Source: Bolinopsis microptera (lineage: Eukaryota; Ctenophora; Tentaculata; Lobata; Bolinopsidae). From it: a stretch of 60,000 bases of DNA. The position numbers were made by a program, and so were the translations under genes. Below, in pieces: positions 25,101 through 34,068 of the stretch (the stretch's first letter is position 1; each line of letters opens with the position of its first letter). The stretch lies in contig NC_087084.1 in assembly GCF_026151205.1 (NCBI RefSeq), forward strand, positions 10,941,453 to 11,001,452, read 5' to 3'. The notes beneath the pieces are model-generated. The model saw only the letters and a program-made list of their open reading frames with translations. It searched no databases and had not been told where the DNA came from.

Positions 25101-28100
25101 GAGTTTCAGGATTGGTTCGAGCATGGTATCATTCCAAATCGGCCTCTTGAAAGTCACTCAGGAAAAAGTGATCTGTACAAACTTTTGTACTAAAGCTACG
25201 TTGCCATGATCGTGGATCTCTAATCATCCTCAAAACCCATTTTTGCTTTAAAGCTTGATCTGTGGGTAGTAGATGATGTATCTTAGAACTCCTCTTCCAC
25301 TGTGATCACTTACTTTGTTTCGGCTACCTCGATTCGAGCAATCACCCACAGCACAAATTGATCCTTCTGGTTTCTGCTTCTTCTTCGAAGGTGGTTGTTC
25401 AGCCATTCATCTACTTTATTTCTGTAACATCGTTCGAGTATTGAAGCATTTAATGTGACTCAGAATACTAAAATACCTCGTAATATTATAACTTGTAACT
25501 AGTGATATTTAAATAACTAATCGTGTTAACAATAACAAACTACTAGTGATCAGTATTAATGGGTAAAACGAATGTGTCATGATTACGTGAACAGAGACTA
25601 AACGTGGCAATGCAAATGTGAACAATGTAATAGTGAAAGCCATGGTATGCTGTATACTGTATAGTGTATCTACTCGAGCGACCCTAACTTTAATATTCGA
25701 TTAGTGGGCGATACTCTCACTAGTGGGTGTCTAAATTTCGCGGAAGTTAATATAATCGCTTGACTACGAGATTCAGTTACTGAACGAACATGTTAAAAAT
25801 GTTGCCCTATCTCGGTGTGCACCTTAAATGTGATTTGGTTATCATATTAAAGTCACTATTGTGACGGTACATTAGAACTAGACAGAAACAAAGTGTGAAG
25901 GGCCTGAACGGAACCCCTCGGTTTTAGTTCCTTGTTTAACACTGCCGTACAGTTACAGTGTCAAAACTAGGGGGAAAAAACAGTTCAGTTGCAGGATTTT
26001 TTTTGTTGATATTTCGCTTTTTCGATATTTCATTTTGTTCTACTTTAATCTAACTTTAGGTAGCCAGGCAGATGCTCCAAGCGACTGCCAGCTTCAAAAA
26101 GGTGGCCATTCTTATCACGGACGGGAAGTCGAACACTTGCGGGTCACCAGTACCTTTCGCTAAACGAATGAGGTTTTGTATCTAAGATGAGAAGTACGAA
26201 TGAGTCGGACTTTTCAATTTACTCGTATCGTACGTACTTTTCAATTCTACTGAAAAGTTCTCCTTCTAGAAATCGATGGAAGAGTTCTAAATCGCAAGTA
26301 AAGGACTTATATTGAGCTTTTTTAAAAACAGCTTTTAAAGAAGCTGTTTGAATAAGTAAATTGTCTAGTAATTTTGTAGAATTTTTGTTTTACTTTTAAA
26401 TTTAAATGCCTGCCTGACCTAAGAATTGTGTGTTTAATTTGTTCGCGAACGGCATATTTTCTCTAACATCGGCAAACAATTACATTTTACAACAGCCCCG
26501 ATGATAATAATTCAAAAACAAAAAAAATCGATCTTAATCCGAATCGTACGTCGTATGAGTCGGACTTTTCAAAGTTGCGTACAAGTACGTACTTTTCCCC
26601 CTAAACGAGTCCGTACTTCTCATCTTAGTTTTGTATAGGTCACCCGTACCTTTCGCTAAAGGAATGAGGTTTTGTATAGGTCACCTGTACCTTTCGCTAA
26701 ACGAATGAGGTTTTGTATAGGTCACATTTACCTTTCGCTAAAGGAATGAGGTTTTGTATAGGCCACCTGTACCTTTCGCTAAACGAATGAGGTTTTGAGA
26801 CCACCCTTATTTTATAGGAACACTACAGTGTTCAGCTGTAACATTTATAGATACATGGGCTTCCGATTGGGTTTTAAAGAGATTAATATTTATAACAAAT
26901 GGAATATTTTAACTCGACTCTAGAAATAAAATCTCGTAAAACTGTAGCTGTATTTTCACACTGAATTTAAACTAAATCTACAACTTTATTCACAACTTCA
27001 TCTCAGAGAAGGTATCCAGATAGTTGCACTAGGAGGATCATGTAAACACGTTTGAGCTGAAGGGGATCTCAGAAATGGATCACGTGACTAAGATTGATGT
27101 GTTCGATGAGTTTCATGAGCTGGCTAACATCCTGCTTCAAGCTAGTAAATATTCAATAATTAATTCATTAATTAAACAATAAGATAATTGACATGATGAT
27201 TAACAGTATGGATTATATAGATACATAGTTAGATGCTTCCGAGTAAGTAACGTTCATCTTTTATTTTCCAAACCTAAAAAATTTAATCATAGCTTACTAG
27301 CAGCATACCATTTGTCATCACAACACCACGTAACTACCTTATTATATAAGGATTATTGTGACGTCATCACAACACCACGTGACTACCTTATAAGCAGCAT
27401 ACCATTTGTCATCACAACACCACGTGACTACCTTATTTAAAGGAGTGTTATGACGTCATCACAACACCACGTGATTCACTAACTTTTGCAGATGAAGTGG
27501 CGTCTCAGTACGAACTGGAGACCTCGTTTGAAGTCATGTGTCACAAAGACAAATCTCTGTGTTAGTAATATAGGACGTGTATACCATTGGGGACGTAAAC
27601 TTTAGCTCCTCACACACGTGGGAATGATGAACCGACCAGCTTCCAGCATTGACCAATCAGAACCAAGAATCACTGTCACGTGATTAATCTTTGTAAATTA
27701 GCTAATGAGAAGAAAATGTGTCGTCTCCCATCCCCGCCCAAAGTTCTCTCTGTCTTACTAGTAAAATAAAGTCCACAATACATTACCATACAAATTTTAC
27801 CATTTGACTCGCCGCGCTAACCATACTAGAACTTTAAATTCCACATTTTTTAAACGAGTTGACTTATTTGTCACAGTAAGTCATTCAATACAAATTCAAT
27901 AACTTGAGTTTTCATGACGTATCTATGCTATTTAGTGACGTATATATACTATATAGTGACATATATACAGTGGCGTATATAATAGTGACGTATCTATACC
28001 GTATAGTGACGTATCTATACTATATAGTGACGAATATAGTGACGTATATAGTGACGTAGCTAATATACTATGTATATAGTGACATATAGTGACATATAGT

Positions 28101-30790
28101 GACGTATCTATACTGTATAGTTTGGGTATTTACAATAAACCATTTGCCCAGACAAAGAGATGCAGTGTCCTAGAATAATGACAGAAGAACAGAAAGCACA
28201 GTGTGTCTGGGGAGACTGGGCTACTTGTGTCAGGTACAGTAAATTAAATAAATAAAAACCCCGATTTACAGCGGCCATTTCCTTTCCCCAAATATGCATT
28301 ATGTAAACAAACTAAACCCCGATTTACCACGAACGCTGATTTACCGTGGATCGGGGTTTCGCTGTTTTATGAAAGCATGTTTGAGTCTAGGCCCTTGTTT
28401 GGGTCTAGGCACCCATGGCAATGTGCAGGCCCTTTTAAGTTCTAACTTTAGGAATACCCGGATTTACCATCAATATTCTATTCGCCCAAACTGTGAATCG
28501 GGGTTTTACTGTAGTGAGTTCAAGTAAACTCACTCCGTATTTTCGATATAATTATAAAGGTATTTTTAGGGTAAACTAATTGGTAATGTATTTATGGGTA
28601 GTGGGTACATGGTTGGTATATCTTTGACAGTATTAATACAGAATCATGTGTACAAAGGAGAAGATGGAGATTGCTTATTATGTACCATTACATACCAACA
28701 TGGCCATCACTAAACTGTATGCTTTAGTTACACACAAACCCTCTTTAATCTGAATACTGGCCCTAATTATACTCACTTAATTACTGCAATTAATCCTAAT
28801 TATACTCACTTAATAACTGCAATTAATCCTAATTATACTCACTTAATTACTGCAATTAATCCTAATTATGCTCACTTAATTACTGCAATTAATCCTAATT
28901 ATACTTATTTAATACTACAATAATCACATGATTTACGTACTAACTTCGTAACTATATCTAAATCCCACACATCCCAACCCCTCTCGAACCCCCTTCCCCG
29001 GTTACCCTCTATATACTGACCTGTAGATCAAGGTTTTCTTTTCTTAACTCCTCTTCTAGAATCTCTTCAAATGTTTTCTTGGGTTTTATGGCAATGTCTT
29101 CAGGATGAGAAGTTAGTGGTCCTAAAAAAGTTACAAATAAAGTAAGGTTTAGTTTAAAATGCAGGGTAGCAGTACAGTATCATGCTCTTATTTTCAGAAA
29201 ACAAGTTTAAAATATAGTTAATGAACACTGCTGAATCATAGTCAATATGGAACACCTACGAAATTGTAAAGTGTCAAAAAACAAAAAAGCATGTACCTGG
29301 TATATCTTCGATGTCTATGTCAGTTTGAGTTTCATACACACCCAGTTGATCCTCAATATGTCCTTCAAACGGTTTAAAGAATTCAGCATCTAATTCTAGA
29401 TCTTCATAGCTGTCTTTTCTTGTTTCTTGAGTAGGTACCAAGTTTTCTTTGAGCAGTTTGTATGTTATGGGGGCTGCTGTCTTTGCCCCTGAAATTTGTA
29501 ATTTTTGAATTTTAGTGTAGGCGCCGATGACTCTAACCAAAAGTCATGAAATTCGAACATTTGAGTGGCATGAGAAACTTGTAAGTTATTGAATATTCAG
29601 TCTTAAAATAGTACACTACTCGTTGACAAGTTGTTAGAAAATATTAATATTTAAGAATACTCATGTATTCCATATGACTGAGCATGAGTCAGCAAATTTA
29701 ATTATGCTCAGTATTCAATAAATATAATGTACAAAAAAACGGTTCCAAGATTTTCAAACTTTTTGCAGTGTTGCCATAAATCAAACAAATTATGAGTCGA
29801 CAAACGAAAAACTAAAATGAATTTCATAACGTTTGTGAATTGATAGCAACTCATATTTCAAAATTTGCTCCTTCATAAACGATTTCATTAATTCTTAAAA
29901 TCCCAACTAAACATTATTTTTGCTTCACCCTGTATAATGTATAATTTATAATTTATAATTTATAATTTAGTGTAGCTTCAAAAGTTCTCATCCCCTCTTG
30001 TTTGTAACATCTGCAAGCAGTGGCTTAACAAAGGGCCCCGCTGACCTCGCTGTGCGGGGGGGGGGCGCCGTCTTAGGGGGCGCCAAATCGTCGTTTGAAT
30101 GTGGGACAATTTCGAAAACTTAACTAAAGTACTAGCAAAACTGCACGTTTTCTCTAGATACACACTTTTTTATAAATTTTACCGGCGTATCCTATAAATC
30201 ACCTAATTTGTTCAATTTTAGGGAGGGGCACCAAAAGGGGAGGGGGCGCCAATAAGGGGGCGCTTTTTCGGCAGGGGGGGGGGCGCCAACAGGCAACGTT
30301 ACGCCACTGTCTGCAAGTTTTGAAAATGTATGTGAATTTTGATTAACCTTGTCTCTGCAGTTGGATATGATGATAAAGTAGGTTTATAAGCTCCATCTTT
30401 ACTTCCTCTTCACTTTCAAACTGCTCAATATCCATTAAACATTTCTCAGCTTGATTAAGAAATTCCTCAGTAACTGCCACAGCACCTGAAATTAGATTTT
30501 AATATGTACTCATCAAGCTAATTTATGCTCGGTTAATGGTAATTGTGCGATGTAGTGAAGTGTTTAATCGGCTTACTTTAAACTTTCTGTGACAAGGTTA
30601 CACTTTCTACTTTAACAGTATGTCTACCATGAAAATGTGTTGTACCTATTTCACTGCATTGCTCATCTTCGGATTCTGACAGTGTGACACAACCCAAGTC
30701 ATCATCAATAACTTCAGGTTTGTAAGACACTTTGCTTTTCGGGAAACTATAATTGTATGCAACATTTTCCTTGTCATCGGGATCAATCAT
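13138..30790 (-). CDS. CENPJ: CPAP/SAS-4 (CENPJ) centriole assembly protein, 20 exons, 1044 residues
   Basis: Exons on minus: 30790-30646, 30485-30348, 29488-29297, 29121-29021, 24473-24392, 21633-21525, 21079-20967, 20411-20221, 19940-19722, 19564-19423, 18936-18879, 16719-16605, 16318-16187, 16052-15934, 15715-15520, 15401-14894, 14566-14443, 14213-14069, 13716-13554, 13280-13138. Total 3135 bases, all phases agree. Recognised against vertebrate CPAP: FLKRGEGIARF (~214-224, tubulin-binding PN2-3 region), [11 protein letters not shown] (~369-379), [21 protein letters not shown] (~487-500), a coiled coil (~505-684), and the TCP10/G-box domain (~853-1035) with repeated TYPNG/YPDGT units and RREYPDGT. 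Family role: limits centriolar microtubule growth and binds STIL/Ana2 through the G-box. Exon 9 ends in a Glu run coded by a GAG microsatellite. Exon 16 holds two copies of a 22-residue Ser/Thr/His-rich unit and has no clear counterpart in the vertebrate protein. Confidence 0.93.
15826..15917. repeat. CRE/E-box compound tandem repeat next to CPAP exon 14
   Basis: Degenerate copies of a 20-bp unit, GACACGTGGTGTGACGTCAT on minus, joining the palindromes CACGTG and TGACGTCA. The array begins within ~20 bases of the exon 14 donor (15934). Confidence 0.85.
16890..17312. repeat. CRE/E-box compound repeat, split by a G-rich MITE
   Basis: Copies of the CACGTG/TGACGTCA unit at 16890-16937 and 17266-17312 flank the element at 16939-17265. 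The right part lies 10 bases downstream of the donor at 17322. Confidence 0.75.
16939..17265. mobile_element. MITE with poly-G-started inverted ends
   Basis: The left end is a G run then CAACGCCCCAAAAGGCCCC. The right end, reverse-complemented, is a G run then CCAACGCCCCAAAAGGCCCC. Internally the block with GATTTCTAGGGCCC and GGATTTTCGATAT occurs near both ends in direct orientation (around 16980 and 17190). Flanks share ACGT, a possible short target duplication. No ORF, so non-autonomous. Confidence 0.75.
17322..18358 (-). CDS. Possible alternative first or internal exon of CPAP, 346 codons, unknown domain
   Basis: A long open frame lies in the intron between CPAP exons 11 and 12. It starts at an ATG at 18358 (an acceptor-like TTACAG sits 18 bases upstream, and the frame is open to it) and ends at a strong donor, AACAG|GTGAGG, at 17322. 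Splicing from that donor to exon 12 (16719) keeps the CPAP frame. As an internal exon after exon 11 its entry phase would not fit, so an alternative start is more likely. The N-terminus is Leu/Glu-rich ([18 protein letters not shown]); near residues 280-305 a STARYRI-type ten-residue unit is repeated three times; the C-terminus is charged and helical ([19 protein letters not shown]). I recognise no family. An independent nested gene ending at the overlapping TGA is the alternative. Confidence 0.5.
17492..17583 (-). repeat. 27-30-bp tandem repeat inside the 346-codon frame
   Basis: Units of ATGCGGTAACGTGCGGTAG followed by AGTCTGTGATG (plus strand) are repeated three times. They encode the repeated STARYRI segment and keep the frame open, a case of a minisatellite being translated if the exon is used. 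Confidence 0.75.
19324..19397. repeat. CRE/E-box-type compound repeat next to CPAP exon 10
   Basis: Three copies of TGTGACGTCATG(T/A)CACGAAG. The CACGTG half is eroded to CACGAAG but TGACGTCA is intact. The array begins about 26 bases downstream of the exon 10 donor (19423). Confidence 0.8.
20827..20908. repeat. 82-base intronic hairpin with 26-bp perfect arms
   Basis: Arms 20827-20852 and 20883-20908 are exact reverse complements (GACAAGTAAAAATGCTC at the outside), with a 30-base loop that can pair partly. It sits in the intron between CPAP exons 7 and 8. The size is like a microRNA precursor, but perfect pairing is more typical of a palindromic transposon remnant. Confidence 0.8.
22765..22850. 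repeat. Isolated CACGTGACA motifs in CPAP intron 5
   Basis: AAACACGTGACA occurs twice in tandem (about 22761-22785) and a GTCACGTG follows near 22840. Sparse relatives of the CRE/E-box repeat. The rest of the intron (21634-24391) shows a GGTAACTACGCAAC repeat around 23690-23945 and no gene. Confidence 0.5.
24293..24370. repeat. CRE/E-box compound repeat next to CPAP exon 5
   Basis: Four degenerate 20-bp units with CACGTGTCAT and GACGTCACAC, beginning about 20 bases downstream of the exon 5 donor (24392). Confidence 0.85.
24770..25406 (-). pseudogene. Broken THAP-domain gene in CPAP intron 4
   Basis: From the ATG at 25406 the frame gives a basic start, then CAVGDCSN (the C-x4-C of a C2CH THAP finger). 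One frame step later follow [14 protein letters not shown], and WQRSF then VCTDHF (the second C-x2-H), ending DFQEADLE at about 25129. A further frame (24800-25010) is acidic with no stop for ~60 codons, and a last acidic piece ([15 protein letters not shown]) lies in yet another frame. Known of the family: THAP domains bind DNA and occur in animal transcription factors and in P-element or Kolobok transposases. Several frame breaks in 640 bases point to a decayed gene. Introns of usual length do not explain them. Confidence 0.65.
26142..26797 (+). repeat. 41-bp tandem repeat starting at the vWA exon donor, interrupted by a MITE
   Basis: The unit begins GGTCACCTGTACCTTTCGC and ends GAGGTTTTGTATA. 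The first copy starts at the splice donor of the vWA exon (GCGG|GTCACC). The copy is split by the element at 26182-26628, and four more copies follow from 26637. Confidence 0.92.
26182..26628. mobile_element. 447-bp MITE with 8-bp target duplication (hAT-like)
   Basis: Inverted ends CTAAGATGAGAAGTACG match exactly over 17 bases, with GAGTCGGACTTTTCAA also repeated near both ends. The 8-bp sequence TTTTGTAT directly flanks both sides (26174-26181 and 26629-26636). No ORF. The 8-bp duplication suggests the hAT superfamily, although the ends are not a typical hAT sequence. Confidence 0.9.
27300..27475. repeat. Tandem repeat with CACGTGACTACCTTAT and TGACGTCATCACAACAC
   Basis: Four to five units of about 60 bases upstream of the last vWA exon, mixing the CRE and E-box palindromes with an AT-rich spacer. 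Related to the compound repeat seen in CPAP introns. Confidence 0.8.
27905..28115. repeat. Degenerate TA-rich repeat with GTGACGTAT units
   Basis: GTGACGTATCTATACTATATA and shorter forms recur about ten times. Simple intronic repeat. Confidence 0.7.
28237..28511. mobile_element. TA-flanked MITE, Tc1/mariner-like
   Basis: The right end, reverse-complemented, reads CAGTAAAACCCCGATT; the left end reads CAGTAAA, an AT insertion, then AAAACCCCGATTTAC. TA flanks both ends. Several internal copies of CCCCGATTTAC. No ORF. Confidence 0.55.
28764..28928. repeat. 33-bp tandem repeat, 5 copies
   Basis: Unit TAATTATACTCACTTAATTA plus CTGCAATTAATCC, in CPAP intron 4. Confidence 0.9.
30018..30309. mobile_element. 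292-bp hAT-type MITE
   Basis: The left end is CAGTGGCTTAAC and the right end reverse-complemented is CAGTGGCGTAACG, the classical CAGTGGCGTA type of hAT terminus. The 8-bp TCTGCAAG directly flanks both ends (30010-30017 and 30310-30317). Rich in GGGGGCGCC blocks. Lies in CPAP intron 2. Confidence 0.92.
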
Positions 30791-31554
30791 AATCGGCTAG
30801 TAGATTTAACATTATTTACAATACATAACACAAGTATCAATCCAAATGCGACTCATAAAATCTAAAACATAGAAGGATTCGTCGATTCAGTGCAAACTGA
30901 AAAGCCACGGAAGCTGGAATACGTGTTAGAACAGGCACTCTTTGTTCAACTGAGGAGTGTCACAATTTACACAAAAATTATTTTATTTTAAAGCTAAATT
31001 TTAACACTCATCTGTCTGAAATCATTCTAACTCTATTGCAATATCAAATTGTAAAGGGAAACCCTGATAAAGCCTTTTGTACAGAACCGTTACGTGCCCA
31101 GGAGAAGCCAAAGCACCTTCAAAGTAACAATGTAAGCCAATCCTTGAGCTAAGATATGCCAAGTGATCCACAAAAAGTATGTAAATCAAGTGAAATACTC
31201 TCAATCGGATGGCAAATCAAGAATACTACCACGGCAGGTTAGCAACAAACTAAAATCAGACTGTACATTGCTACCATGATTATAGAGAAACTCCAACAAC
31301 TTTACAGTGGCTGCAGTACAGCCACTGCAAAACTGCAAAATTGCTTTCTATTCGTGGCGGTTGTTGCAGTCATTTGTAAACAACATAACAACAATATATT
31401 ACACGAAAAGAGCTTTGATGTCAATCGATAACATAGAAACGAACTCTTCCGGGGATAAAAATATTGTCTATCAATACAGCGCTCGATTCTTATAGTACAA
31501 TACAAAATATTGCAAATGTGCGCAGGCTTGTCTCACCTCATATTATATGTCATT

Positions 31555-31668
31555 GTCATACGTTGTATGACCCGCCTCGCACAAGTGCGCGGCTTCTCCT
31601 GTATCGTACAAACTCTACACTATTATATAGTGAAACGACGATGGGGTCACGACGTGATACAAATATGT
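31555..31668 (+). repeat. Dispersed repeat A, copy 1
   Basis: Begins CATACGTTGTATGACCC, then GTGCGCGGCT and CTCCTGTATCGT, ending GTCACGACGTGATACAA. Similar and in the same orientation at 51697-51796. Confidence 0.85.
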
Positions 31669-32447
31669 CCTACTCGATCAAATCAAACTCAAAATTACAG
31701 ATAACAGATAAGATCGATAAATATTATAGATCATTTTATTTTACGCACCGTCGCAACAATGACAAATGCAATCTAGTATTGCAGCACAGTCATAATTGTT
31801 GGTTTTAATAGTTGAAGTTTAACTTTAAATTTACGTACTTTGTTCATTAAATTATTTTGGAGGACGCCGCTACGACGCGCATTACCATTGACGATGCTTC
31901 CATGCATCATATCACGAGATCAAAAATAGTTGCTTTGCTTTATAAAGTAACGATTTGTAGGTTCGGCATCGTCAATCAACAAATTATCATAGTAAAAAAT
32001 AAATTCAGTTGTGAGTTGTCAGTTTAAGTTATAATTTTGAATTGTGAAAGCATGCTTAAGCATGCTTAAGCAATTTACAATTGCAGTTGCATAAGTTTGT
32101 CATTTGTAAAGTTAAATAATTATACATGCATCATCAACTATAAAGTCAAACAAACAGAATTAAATTATTCAAATGATGTAGTTTTTTAAAATAAACTATA
32201 TCATATATCTTGTAGGTTTATATAAACCTACAAGGACGCGCGCCGAGTTGGACTCGACGGTCGAAGTAATATTTGAAACAAATATTTTACGAGTATCACC
32301 CGTTAAACTATATATCAAAATTCAAAATATCTGAAAACAGCAATTGTTAAAATTTTATTGGTAGTAGTTGACAGCTGTCTCAAAAATTGAAAATTATCAA
32401 AATTAAAAATACAAAACTTAAGTTTCAAAAAGACCTTTGGACTTACT

Positions 32448-32540
32448 GGGCCGCGCTCAGCCTGTCATTCCGCCAAATCTTTATTCGGTTAATGAATAAT
32501 TAATTCGGTATATGTTAATGAACATAATAGCCTGGGGTCC
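32448..32540 (+). repeat. Dispersed repeat B, copy 1
   Basis: Begins CCGCGCTCAGCCTGTCATTC, ends AACATAATAGCCTGGGGTC. Also at 50331-50395 and 51213-51271 in the same orientation, with different lengths between the shared ends. Confidence 0.88.
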
Positions 32541-32635
32541 TCAGGTAACTTTGGACTAAAATTTGTATTATTAAAATAACAATAGGAGGTAGTCAAGGGA
32601 TATAATGAACAATATTTTCATAACACGTGATTATT

Positions 32636-32745
32636 GCGTGCAAATTTGTAGCGTGATGCACTACTGGGTCGCGCGCGCATCAAATAATGCTTCTCGCAAC
32701 CTCGTATGCAGATCGGCGAGATGCGAAGGATTGACATCGTGAATC
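32636..32745 (+). repeat. Dispersed repeat C, copy 1
   Basis: Contains GCGTGATGCACTACTGGG, CATCAAATAATGCTTCTCGC and GGATTGACATCGTGAAT. The reverse complement occurs at about 51370-51482. Confidence 0.8.
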
Positions 32746-34068
32746 AACGTGCAAATGTGCAATGTTGAATTTATTACACTGTCAATTTTCAGCTCTAGCT
32801 GTGCACTGAATAAAATATTTTTTAACTACGACCGCATGTGAAATCGTTCGAGACGTACATATAATATATATACATATTTACAAATCATGTATTGTGTACA
32901 AGGGAACTATATTCATCCAAAACTTCAAAAATTAAATTCAATATGAAAATCATTAAAAAATGGACAGTCTGATCAGATAACACGATCGATTATGTAAAAC
33001 GCCGCGCGCAGTTGATATCGTTTCTCGTATCATTCGAGAATAATAAATTCGCGTTGGATAAAAGCGAATTCTTTTCACTTTATCTCTCAGTCGTACACTT
33101 ATGGTTAATTGCAGTATCGCTTTAGTCATTTCTCTCAGTACTCCGGATTACTAATATTTTTTCCTAAAAGCAGTTAAGTTTTTCCAATCATCTATATTAA
33201 CACCTTACAATCTTCATCAACCCGCAGATATTTTTATGACGTGTAGACCTGAGATTCCTGCTTTGTTAGGCTTGTTATGGCTAACAAGCTTTAAAACAAA
33301 GCAGTTATGTCATTAACAGTTATGTCATTAACTTCTATTTTCCTAAGAGGTCTTAAGAAATCATTCTGTAATCGCTCGGGTTATAGCTCTTCATATAATA
33401 TTAAGAGCATTTCAGGAATCTTTATTCTTTATTCATGAACTAGAATACTCCTAAACTCGACCGTACGATTCTCATTCTCGACATCACTGTCTTCGTTTCA
33501 AAGGCAGATGCTCGGGTCCTGTAGGTGATATTAGTTCGAACTCAAGGCCATTCTACATAGCCCTTGTCAGCCGTCAGATCCTCTAGTTTATTCCTTTCGC
33601 TTTAAATCTGATATGCTTTACGAGTCACCTATTCCCTGATTTTAATTAAATTGTCTGTCGATACAGCAAAGTTTGAATTTATCACTTCAAAACTCGAAAT
33701 TCGATGAATTTTGCTCTGCTATTTGTTCGGTTTACAATCGTGAACTTCACGACTATTTGTATTGGTAGAGGCTATGATTGATGCTAAACTGCAAATAAAT
33801 CAAGCCTGAGGCATTATACTGATTGATACAAATACTTTTAAAGTAGTACTTGGCGAACATCTTTTTTTACAAAAGTTAAACTTGAACTTGCAACACCCGC
33901 GCCGGCGCTTTGAATAGAGAATTTGCGGGGGAAAATATATAAATTAACTGTGAACAAATTAATTAATTTTGACATTATCTTTGTCTTTTAATCACTGTCC
34001 CATTAAAACTTTATGTCAAACACATTTTTACCCTCAAAAACGACACTTTACGCGTTAAGTCTAACCAA

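Larger units (their letters stand above)
26060..27565 (+). pseudogene. von Willebrand A-domain fragment, three exons, one frame break
   Basis: Exon 26060-26142 gives [16 protein letters not shown], the central strand and ITDGKS motif of vWA domains. Exon 27007-27144 joins in phase ([10 protein letters not shown]), then needs a one-base shift to read [17 protein letters not shown] and [14 protein letters not shown], the usual C-terminal end of a vWA domain. Exon 27492-27565 joins in phase and ends with a stop after [12 protein letters not shown]. The N-terminal half with the DxSxS metal site is not found upstream. It lies antisense within CPAP intron 4. A broken copy of a matrilin/collagen-like adhesion gene is the simplest reading. 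A possible further exon near 28142-28232 ([23 protein letters not shown]) cannot be tied to it firmly. Confidence 0.6.
30791..34068. other. Intergenic region with dispersed repeats, no gene seen
   Basis: Between the start of CPAP (minus) and MED16 (plus). Blocks at 31555-31668, 32448-32540 and 32636-32745 recur in the 50.3-51.8 kb region. A perfect 26-bp palindrome (CTTGTAGGTTTAT and its complement) lies at 32209-32234. CpG-rich bits (GCGCGCGC, GACGCGCGCCG) stand out in the AT-rich background. No convincing coding frame. Confidence 0.6.

Noticed and set aside
28142-28232. Exon-like segment with [10 protein letters not shown] as a thrombospondin repeat exon
   Set aside because: The acceptor and donor fit, but the donor lies in the end of a MITE and the Cys/Trp pattern is too short to name; left as a possibility under the vWA fragment.
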